Notes under the pieces: generated by a model | The model's database searches: none | Seen by the model: only the letters and a program-made list of their open reading frames with translations | What the model was told of the DNA's origin: nothing | In this document: piece after piece, positions 58,101 to 64,000 of the stretch | How positions within the stretch are numbered: position 1 is the stretch's first letter | Layout: each line of letters starts with the position of its first letter | Position numbers and translations under genes: made by a program | NCBI RefSeq assembly: GCF_004348115.1 | Contig: NZ_QPFB01000001.1 | Location: 1,760,836-1,824,835, forward strand | DNA from: Stenotrophomonas sp. ATCM1_4 | GTDB taxonomy: Bacteria > Pseudomonadota > Gammaproteobacteria > Xanthomonadales > Xanthomonadaceae | DNA length: 64,000 bases | Reading direction: 5' to 3'

Positions 58101-58468
58101 GCCCGCACGCCCTGCCGGCGCCCTCGCCGGAAGCGGCACAAAATGCCCTGAAAGCCTTGCTGCAGCTACGTTCCGACGGTCTGCAGGCGCCGCTGCTGTT
58201 TGCCCCGTACACCGGTTGGGAGATCTACAACGCCGCTGCCGAAAACCGCGAAAAGTCTGCACACGCGCGCTGGTACGGCGGCGACTACAGCTGGGGCGAA
58301 CGCGACGGCGAAGCGCTGCGGCTGGCCCTGCGCGGCAGCGATCCGTTCGCCGCCGAAGACACTACTCACAGATTTATCCACAACAGCCTGTTGATATTTT
58401 CGGCCCTGCGCGAGGGCCGGGTACGGGCCGAACCGGGCCCGACCGGGCGCACTGGAGGTGCGGCATGA
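55112..58468 (+). CDS. recC: Exodeoxyribonuclease V gamma subunit RecC
   Basis: The Chi-recognition and strand-splitting subunit of RecBCD, 1118 residues, the family length. It begins MTAVPDFRLYHSNALDVLAS. Landmarks are LIPQVAMRRWLQSTLAAEYG, TLHFYMPTPTRSYWGDLQTL, HACHTRLREMQVLHDQLRAL, RVICVLGLNDGDFPRRDPAA and EVFYLSYLGADARDGSVREP. An exact DnaA box (58374) lies near the 3' end. It overlaps recB (ATGA), indicating translational coupling. Confidence 0.96.
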   Translation: MTAVPDFRLYHSNALDVLASLLAHALREPAPGQPLLAADTVLIPQVAMRRWLQSTLAAEYGIAANLEFLTPGEFVARALNANVSGEADDLGASGLHWRLYAALIDPALMARPPMAALRAYLDRDDPLRPWALAGELGGVFEKYQAWRRDWLLDWEQGGEPNDPQAILWRAIAGGHQYRARRIDDYLRRFEGEGKPLPQGLPGRLFAFATLNVSPDVLRVIATQARVGTLHFYMPTPTRSYWGDLQTLGEKLRSGEADPFGAPAGENPLLQAWGAAGRDFMAVLGSYEVVHPSGEIAAYVDPESEAGPGLDAGGLGDSLLHRLQADLYHRRALPGPPLRERLRVDDPSIQVHACHTRLREMQVLHDQLRALLEDPRFDPPLQPREIAVLAPDIDPYVPYLESVFGGRGGSDEHIPWALADASPLQGEPLAEVFVQLLGLPVSRFGLNEILDLLASAPLAAAAGLDAAAFERLHAWLQAAGARWGLDAAHRADPHQAPRDDAYTWQFALDRLLLGHASGSDEDIGGVAPWPELEGGALAALDALIRLLRVLARHQKTLADALTPAQWRERLLGLLQALLPEPPAEPSTQRALDRLRKLVSEFAEDADTAGFAASVPAEVVRAHFAAVLSEADTRAPLLTGGISFGRMVPMRLLPFRVICVLGLNDGDFPRRDPAAGLSRLTAELGTTRRRHGDRSLREDDRFLFLQLFASAQEVFYLSYLGADARDGSVREPSVLVSELIDAAAAYHLDPAAVRRQLVVRHPLQPFAPTAFGGEEPRRFSYRQQWHPAAGAVGGNRRALAPWFTGLQAAPLPAALEDDALSLDSLRRFLSDPAGQFLGQRLGLRLAGEIDHSEDTEPLVVPGGGREHSALQQQVLTALLEGREQGLYQRLRARALLPSGALGQQQFKRVLGRVRPSAEAFAAWYDGQPLRSELYEVEIDGLRLHGRVNQIHPQGLVRLHAGAPGVAYVLRGGLDWLLANAAGAGLPLLQFHDGGQDGHGPHALPAPSPEAAQNALKALLQLRSDGLQAPLLFAPYTGWEIYNAAAENREKSAHARWYGGDYSWGERDGEALRLALRGSDPFAAEDTTHRFIHNSLLIFSALREGRVRAEPGPTGRTGGAA

Positions 58469-61400
58469 ACACCGCCGTACACGACCCCTACCTGGACCTG
58501 CCGCTGGATGGGCTGCGCCTGATCGAAGCCAGCGCCGGCACCGGCAAGACCTTCACCCTGGCCACGCTGTTCACCCGCCTGGTGGTCGAGCGTGGCCTGC
58601 GCATGGGCCAGATCCTGGCGGTGACCTTCACCGATGCCGCCACCCAGGAGCTGCGCAAGCGCATCCGTGAGCGCCTGGACCTGGCGGCGCGCCTGGTCGG
58701 GGTGGCGCCGGACGCCAGCGACACCCCGGAAACCGCGCTGACCCACGCCGTCCTGCAACGCCACCTGGATCAGGGCGGCGAGAGCGCGGCCCAGCTGGGA
58801 CGGCGCCTGCGCGCGGCCGCCGAGGAAACCGACCTGGCGGCGATCTTCACCATCCACGGCTTCTGCACCCGCGTGCTCGGCGAATACGCGCTGGAAAGCG
58901 GGCACACCTTCGCCGCGCCGGAACTGCTGGCCAACACCCGCGAACTGCATGCCGAACTGGCCGCCGACCTGTGGCGCCTGCATGCCGGCCAGGGTGAGCA
59001 GCTGGAGGCCCTGCTGGGCCTGTGGAAAAGCCCCGATGCGCTGGCCGCCGACCTGGACAAGCTGGCTGGCGAGCTGCCGCTGCTGCCCGAGGTGCTGGAC
59101 AGCCTGGTCGAGGACGCCCGTCCATTGCGCGATGCCGCCGTGCAGCGCCTGGCCGCCGGCCTGATCGAACACGGAGCGGCCTACCTGCAGCAGCTGCGCG
59201 AGGCCATGGAGGGTGGCGTACTCAACAAGGCCAGCTACAAGCCGGACTGGGTCAACACCATGTTCCTGCAGCTGGAGCAATGGAGCCGCCATCCCGACCC
59301 GGAGGTTGAACTCGACGAACGGCTGGAGCGGCTCACGCTGGAGGCGCTCACCGCCAAGACCAACAAGGCCAAGGCCGGCAGCACGCCGGTGTCGCCGTTG
59401 CAGCCGCTTGTGGCCGACTACCTGCAGGCGACGGCGCAGGTCACCCGCTGGCAGCGCCAGCAGTCGATCGCGTTGCTGCACCAGCTGCGCGACGAAGCCC
59501 GCCAGCGCCTGCGCACGTTCAAGCAGCAACGCCGGCTGCAGACCTACGACGACCTGATCGACAACGTCGCCCATGCCCTGCAGGGCGAACACGGCGCGGT
59601 GCTGGCCGCGCGCCTGCGCGCGCAATACCGCTTCGCGCTGGTGGATGAGTTCCAGGACACCGACCCGCGCCAGTGGGACATCTTCCGCAGCGTGTTCGCG
59701 CCGGGCGATGGCAGCGAGGCCGCGTTGTTCCTGATCGGCGACCCCAAGCAGGCCATCTACGGCTTCCGTGGCGGCGACGTGCACACCTACCTGCAGGCCA
59801 AGGCATTGGCCGAGGCGGCACCGGCGCTGGACCGCAACTTCCGTTCGCGCCCCGGCGTGCTGCGTGCCATCCAGGCGCTGTACGACAACGCCGGCAGTAC
59901 CGCCTTCCTCGATGAGCGCATCCAGTTCGAACCGGTGCTGCCGGGCAGCAAGCGCAACGATGCCGACTACCTCATCGATGGTGCGCCGGCGCCGGCGTTG
60001 ACCGTGTGCGTGATCCAGGGCGATGCCGACGGCAAGCCGCTCAAGGCCGACGATGCCCGCGAGGCCGCCACGCTGGCCTGCGTCGGTGATATCCACAGGG
60101 TATTGAGTGCGTCGCGCGAGGGCCGCGCGCAGGTGGATGGCGCGCCGGTGCAGCCCGGCGACATCGCCGTGCTGGTGCGGTCGCACAAGGAGGCCGCGCG
60201 TATCCAGCAGGCCCTGGCGGCGGTGGGTATCCCGGCGGTGGCGGCGGGCAAGCAGAGCCTGTTCTCCAGCGCCGAGGCGCACGAGGTGCGGTTGCTGTTG
60301 CTGGCCTTGCTGCAACCGGCCGACGAAGGCCGGCTGCGCGCGGCGCTGTCCACCGTGCTGCTGGGCGAGGACGCCGCCGCGATCGCGGCGATGGAGCACG
60401 AGGGCGACCGCCAACGCGCGCACCAGGAACGCCTGCTGCAATGGCGCGAGCGCTGGCAGCGCGGTGGCGTACTGGCACTGCTGTCCGACCTTGCCGCCGA
60501 GCAGGCCGAACGCCTGCTGGCGCTGGTCGATGGCGAGCGCCGCCTGACCAACTATCTGCAGCTGGGCGAACAGCTGCAGGAAGCCAGCAACCGCAGCATC
60601 GGCCTGCATGGCCTGCTCGACTGGCTGCAGACACGCATGGCGCACGCCGATGAAAGCGACGAGACCCAGCTGCTGCGGTTGGAATCGGACGCGCGCCGGG
60701 TGCAGATCATCACCCTGCACAAGAGCAAGGGCCTGGAGTACCCGCTGGTCTACCTGCCGTTCGTCGGCATCGCGACCAACGCGCCGGATACGTCCAACCA
60801 CCGCACCGTGCATGACGGTGCGCAGCGCGTGCTGCATTGGAAGATCGACAAGGACGACCCGCAGTGGAAAGCCGTCGGCCAGCAGGTCAGCGCCGAAGAG
60901 GAAGCCGAAACCGCGCGCCTGCTGTACGTCGGCCTGACCCGCGCCGAGCATGCCCTGTGGATAACCGGGGGTGCACTGACCGGCCTGGCGTCCTCGCGGC
61001 TGGGCCCGATGCTGCAGGACATGGCGGCGCTGGCCGCGCACGCGGATATCCACATCGTCGATGGTGGCCCGCACAGCCTGCCGCCGCGCCTGCCCGCCGA
61101 GCGCGAGCAGGCGTTGCCGCCGGTGCGCGCGGTGCAGCGCGTGGTGCCGCACGACTGGTGGGTGTACAGCTTCACCCAGCTGGCCCATGCCGACGGCGGG
61201 CAGGACACCTCCGCCGCGGCCACCGAGGAAAAGGGCGGCGCCTCCGACGAACCGGCGCAGGTGGACGTGGAAGCCGAACCGGCCGTGGTCGACACGCCGG
61301 CCGAGGTATTCGACCCCCGCTTTGCCGGCAGTCGCTTCGGCAACGTGCTGCATGCCGCGCTGGAGAACGTCGACTTCGCCGCATGGGGGCACTGGCAGGC

Positions 61401-62091
61401 CGGGGAGGCTGCGCCGGACGGGCAGGGCGCCATCATCGCCAAGGCCCTGCGCGACGACGGCTATGTGGAGGAAGACATCGCCGACGGCGTCAGCCTGCTG
61501 ACCGGCCTGATCGGCCAGACCCTGACCGTGACCTTGCCCGAGGGCGGCGCGCTGCATTCGCTGGCCATGGGTACGTACAGCGCCGAGATCGAATTCCACT
61601 TCGCCATGCAGGCCACCACCGTGCCGGCCCTGTTGCGGGTGCTGCATGTGCACGGTGTGGTGCGTGACCGCCACGGCTTTGGCCTGCGCCGCCAGCTGGA
61701 GGGGCTGATGACCGGCAAGATCGACCTGACCTACGTGCGCGACGGACGCTGGTACGTGCTGGACTACAAATCCAACCGGTTGCCGGACTACGCGCCGTCG
61801 CAGTTGGAGGCGGCGATGCAACACAGCGAGTACGACCTGCAGGCGCTGATCTACACCGTGGCCCTGCACCGTTGGCTGCGGTTCCGCATCGGTGTCGGCT
61901 ACGACTACGCGCGCGACTTCGGTGGCATCCGCTACCTGTTCTGCCGCGGCCTGGACGCCAGCCGCACGCCGTCGCCGGGGCTGTACGCGCACCGCTTCGC
62001 GCCGGAGCTGGTGCATGCGGTGGATGAATTGTTCGCCGGTGGCCGCGAAGGTCATGCGGCCCTGTTGGCGCGCCTGGAGGGCGAGGCATGA
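58465..62091 (+). CDS. recB: Exodeoxyribonuclease V beta subunit RecB
   Basis: The helicase-nuclease of RecBCD, 1208 residues. The ATG at 58465 (MNTAVHDPYLDLPLDGLRLI) overlaps the recC stop; a much longer open frame upstream is not coding. Helicase motifs are EASAGTGKTFTLATLFTRLV, TIHGFCTRVLGE, FALVDEFQDTDPRQWDIF, LIGDPKQAIYGFRGGDV and QIITLHKSKGLEYPLVYLPF. The nuclease domain near the C-terminus has FGNVLHAALE, GKIDLTYVRDGRWYVLDYKS and NRLPDY, with the catalytic Asp and Lys present. An exact DnaA box lies at 60956. It overlaps recD. Confidence 0.96.
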   Translation: MNTAVHDPYLDLPLDGLRLIEASAGTGKTFTLATLFTRLVVERGLRMGQILAVTFTDAATQELRKRIRERLDLAARLVGVAPDASDTPETALTHAVLQRHLDQGGESAAQLGRRLRAAAEETDLAAIFTIHGFCTRVLGEYALESGHTFAAPELLANTRELHAELAADLWRLHAGQGEQLEALLGLWKSPDALAADLDKLAGELPLLPEVLDSLVEDARPLRDAAVQRLAAGLIEHGAAYLQQLREAMEGGVLNKASYKPDWVNTMFLQLEQWSRHPDPEVELDERLERLTLEALTAKTNKAKAGSTPVSPLQPLVADYLQATAQVTRWQRQQSIALLHQLRDEARQRLRTFKQQRRLQTYDDLIDNVAHALQGEHGAVLAARLRAQYRFALVDEFQDTDPRQWDIFRSVFAPGDGSEAALFLIGDPKQAIYGFRGGDVHTYLQAKALAEAAPALDRNFRSRPGVLRAIQALYDNAGSTAFLDERIQFEPVLPGSKRNDADYLIDGAPAPALTVCVIQGDADGKPLKADDAREAATLACVGDIHRVLSASREGRAQVDGAPVQPGDIAVLVRSHKEAARIQQALAAVGIPAVAAGKQSLFSSAEAHEVRLLLLALLQPADEGRLRAALSTVLLGEDAAAIAAMEHEGDRQRAHQERLLQWRERWQRGGVLALLSDLAAEQAERLLALVDGERRLTNYLQLGEQLQEASNRSIGLHGLLDWLQTRMAHADESDETQLLRLESDARRVQIITLHKSKGLEYPLVYLPFVGIATNAPDTSNHRTVHDGAQRVLHWKIDKDDPQWKAVGQQVSAEEEAETARLLYVGLTRAEHALWITGGALTGLASSRLGPMLQDMAALAAHADIHIVDGGPHSLPPRLPAEREQALPPVRAVQRVVPHDWWVYSFTQLAHADGGQDTSAAATEEKGGASDEPAQVDVEAEPAVVDTPAEVFDPRFAGSRFGNVLHAALENVDFAAWGHWQAGEAAPDGQGAIIAKALRDDGYVEEDIADGVSLLTGLIGQTLTVTLPEGGALHSLAMGTYSAEIEFHFAMQATTVPALLRVLHVHGVVRDRHGFGLRRQLEGLMTGKIDLTYVRDGRWYVLDYKSNRLPDYAPSQLEAAMQHSEYDLQALIYTVALHRWLRFRIGVGYDYARDFGGIRYLFCRGLDASRTPSPGLYAHRFAPELVHAVDELFAGGREGHAALLARLEGEA

Positions 62092-64000
62092 GCCTGCTCA
62101 AGGCCTTGAACAACGCCGGTGCCCTGCGCGCGCTGGACCACGCACTGGCGCAGAGCCTGCGCCGGCTGGACCCGGACACGCCGGATGCGGTGCTGGCCGC
62201 TGCCGCGCTGGCATCGCTGGCGGTATCGCAGGGCCATGCTGGCTTCGATCCACGCCAGCCGCAGCGGCTGGTCGACGTGGGCGTGGAGTGGCCGGACCCG
62301 GCGCAGTGGAGCGCACAGCTGGCGGCCTCGCCGTGGATCGTGTCGGCGGCCGATGCGCGCGAGGCCAGCGCGCAGTCGCTGCTGGTCTGGGAGAACGGCC
62401 TGCTGTACCTGCGGCGTTACCGCGAGTACGAGCGGCGCCTGGCGCTGGGACTGCAACGGATCGGTGGCGTGCGCCCGCCCTTGGCGGCGCTGGGCGGCGT
62501 GGCGGCGCTGTTCACGCGGTTGTTCCCGGGCGAGGTGCTGCCGTTGGCGGCAACGCAGGGGGATTTGTTTGGGATGCCCTCACCCCAGCCCTCTCCCGCA
62601 GGCGGGAGAGGGCGCCAAGCGCAGCACGTTGAGCGTCAGTCCTCCCTTCTCCCGCAAGCGGGAGAAGGTGCCCGAAGGGCGGATGAGGGCAACAAACCCC
62701 TCGCCGGCAACCTCCAGGCCCGCGCCGCCGCCGTCGCCCTGCGTCACAACCTGCTGCTGGTCACCGGCGGCCCGGGCACCGGCAAGACCACCACCATCAC
62801 CCGCCTGCTGGTGCTGCTGGCCGCGCAGGCCCGGGCCGAAGGCAAGCCGGCGCCGCGCGTGGCCCTGGCCGCCCCGACCGGCCGCGCCGCCGAACGCATG
62901 GCCGAAAGCCTGCGCAACGCCCTGCAGGTGTTGCCCGGTGCCGGTGTCGATGCCGCCTTGTGCGAGCAGTTGCCGACCACCGGCACCACCCTGCATCGCC
63001 TGCTCGGCGTGATTCCCGATTCGCCGCGTTTCCGCCACCACGCCGACAACCCGCTGCCGTACGAGGTGGTGGTGGTCGACGAGGCCTCGATGATCGACCT
63101 GCCGCTGATGACCAAGCTGGTCGAAGCGGTGGCCGACGGCACCCGGCTGGTACTGCTGGGTGATCCCGACCAGCTGCCGTCGGTGGAAGCCGGCGACGTG
63201 CTCAGCGCCATCCTGCGCGCCGCCGGCGACGGCCAGCGCATCGCCGCGGCCGATGCGCAAGCGCTGCAGCCACTGCTCGGCAGCCTGCCCACCGAGGCCA
63301 TCGAAACCACCCCGAGCGCCTTTGCCGGTGCCCGCGTGCAGCTGCAACGCGGCTACCGCCAGAGCGACGCCCTGCAGCTGGCGCCGCTGGCCACGGCGAT
63401 GCGCGAGGGCGATGCCGCACAGGCGCTGGCGCTGCTGCGCGGGAAGACCCTGGCCGGCGTGCACTTCCATGAAGGCGAGGTTGATCCGCTGGCGGCGTGG
63501 CGGGGTCCGCTGCAGCAGTACTGGGAGTCCCTGGCCACCGCCAGCAGCCCGGCCGAGGCCTTGGCCCTGACCGGCCGCCTGCGCCTGCTCACCGCGGTGC
63601 GCGAAGGCCCGCAGGGCGCGCGTGGCCTCAATGCCCGCATCGAGGAACGCCTGGCCGGCGCGTCCCGCCGCGGCAGTGCCGGGCCGGGTTACTTCCATGG
63701 GCGGATGTTGATCATCACCGAGAACAGCTACCGCCACCGTCTGTTCAACGGCGACATCGGCATCTGCCTGAGCGATGGCGGCAGCCGTGGCACCACGGCC
63801 TGGTTCCCCGGCGATGATCCGTACTCGCCGCGCGCCTTCCACCCGGCCGCCTTGCCAGCGCACGAGAGTGCCTTCGCGATGACCGTGCACAAGGCGCAGG
63901 GCTCGGAGTTCGACCAGGTCTGGTTGCAGCTGCCACGCCGCGACAACCGCGTGCTCAGCCGCGAGCTGCTGTACACCGGCATCACCCGCGCCCGGCATGG
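62088..64000 (+). CDS. recD: Exodeoxyribonuclease V alpha subunit RecD, 3' truncated by the window
   Basis: The 5'-3' helicase subunit of RecBCD; 637 complete codons are present. The ATG at 62088 overlaps the recB stop by four bases. The N-terminal domain (residues 1-163) ends GDLFGM. About 39 codons derived from a palindromic repeat follow, and then the ATPase begins with NLLLVTGGPGTGKTTTITRL (Walker A). Other motifs are VVVVDEASMIDLPLMTKL, LVLLGDPDQLPSVEAGDVLS, VQLQRGYRQS, FNGDIGICL and AMTVHKAQGSEFDQVWLQL. The frame stays open across the repeat and to the window end. The repeat falls in the linker and may be tolerated; RecD elsewhere has no such insert at this point. Confidence 0.95.
   Translation, partial: MSLLKALNNAGALRALDHALAQSLRRLDPDTPDAVLAAAALASLAVSQGHAGFDPRQPQRLVDVGVEWPDPAQWSAQLAASPWIVSAADAREASAQSLLVWENGLLYLRRYREYERRLALGLQRIGGVRPPLAALGGVAALFTRLFPGEVLPLAATQGDLFGMPSPQPSPAGGRGRQAQHVERQSSLLPQAGEGARRADEGNKPLAGNLQARAAAVALRHNLLLVTGGPGTGKTTTITRLLVLLAAQARAEGKPAPRVALAAPTGRAAERMAESLRNALQVLPGAGVDAALCEQLPTTGTTLHRLLGVIPDSPRFRHHADNPLPYEVVVVDEASMIDLPLMTKLVEAVADGTRLVLLGDPDQLPSVEAGDVLSAILRAAGDGQRIAAADAQALQPLLGSLPTEAIETTPSAFAGARVQLQRGYRQSDALQLAPLATAMREGDAAQALALLRGKTLAGVHFHEGEVDPLAAWRGPLQQYWESLATASSPAEALALTGRLRLLTAVREGPQGARGLNARIEERLAGASRRGSAGPGYFHGRMLIITENSYRHRLFNGDIGICLSDGGSRGTTAWFPGDDPYSPRAFHPAALPAHESAFAMTVHKAQGSEFDQVWLQLPRRDNRVLSRELLYTGITRARH
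62577..62694. repeat. Dispersed palindromic element inside recD, copy 4
   Basis: The left half has CCTCACCCCAGCCCTCTCCC, then GCAGGCGGGAGAGGGCGCC. The right half has CCTCCCTTCTCCCGCAAGCG, then GGAGAAGGTGCCCGAAGGGC. Both halves are palindromic. It is read in frame as Ser/Pro/Gly/Arg-rich codons of recD. The word GGTGCCCGAAGGGCGGA is shared with copy 3. Confidence 0.8.

Noticed and set aside
56692..58464. A 590-codon extension upstream of RecB in the same frame
   Set aside because: It overlaps recC in another frame, has a low-complexity Ala/Arg/Pro translation, and the RecB protein with its Walker A begins at 58465 directly on the recC stop.
43158..61056. Near-DnaA words TCATCCACA or ATATCCACA in coding regions (for example 43158, 57955, 60090, 61048)
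   Set aside because: One-mismatch matches in coding DNA are less informative than exact ones and were not counted as sites.
55094..62055. Very long open frames on the minus strand opposite recC and recB (1015 and 1229 codons)
   Set aside because: They lie antisense to genes with complete domain motifs, and their translations are rich in Arg, His, Gln and Ala with no recognisable domain. High GC content removes stop codons in the opposite frame.

Overview
The window is about two-thirds GC by eye and reads as a replication-origin region of a gammaproteobacterium of the Xanthomonadaceae (Lysobacterales), most like Stenotrophomonas. The reasons are the order gyrB-recF-dnaN-dnaA / rpmH-rnpA-yidC-mnmE, a tonB-exbB-exbD1-exbD2 cluster a few kb from gyrB, and the sequences of DnaA and TonB. 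Genus level is an inference; no ribosomal RNA, tRNA, CRISPR array or transposase gene was found.

Layout. 1-12.7 kb holds metabolic and housekeeping genes: a truncated alcohol dehydrogenase, a TonB-dependent receptor resembling the PQQ receptor PqqU, an aromatic aminotransferase, a MgtC/DUF4010 membrane protein, fructose-1,6-bisphosphatase, a 2OG-Fe(II) oxygenase, a radical SAM protein, cardiolipin synthase and PdxJ. 12.7-14.3 kb is a gene-free 1.6-kb block with nine exact DnaA boxes and about eight one-mismatch boxes. 14.3-19.9 kb, all on the minus strand, carries exbD2, exbD1, exbB, tonB, a TPR protein, an M48 lipoprotein peptidase and a CPBP membrane protease. 19.96-27.6 kb is gyrB-recF-dnaN-dnaA on the minus strand. 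It contains strong parS sites (ParB binding sites) between the recF end and the dnaN end, and two DnaA-box clusters placed symmetrically on either side of dnaN. From 27.86 kb transcription switches to the plus strand with rpmH-rnpA-yidC.

On the right: a lipoprotein that joins a NodB polysaccharide deacetylase, a caspase-like peptidase and a TPR domain; mnmE; an ABC-F ATPase; a glycerophosphodiester phosphodiesterase; a rhomboid protease; a TerC protein behind a yybP-ykoY (manganese) riboswitch; rlmI; an M19 dipeptidase; an APC permease; small genes; rmuC; and a glutathione peroxidase. A complete mlaFEDCBA operon for outer-membrane lipid transport follows on the minus strand. Next is a lower-GC two-gene cassette, a PAAR-domain zinc-metalloprotease effector with a candidate periplasmic immunity protein. 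The window ends in recC-recB-recD, each overlapping the next; recD runs off the end and carries an in-frame copy of a dispersed palindromic repeat.

The most interesting features are the DnaA-box-rich locus 12 kb from dnaA (a candidate DnaA-titration site), the mirror-image origin halves around dnaN joined by an exact 24-base inverted repeat, the parS cluster between them and gyrB, the NodB-caspase-TPR lipoprotein, the PAAR-metalloprotease pair, and the repeat domesticated inside recD.
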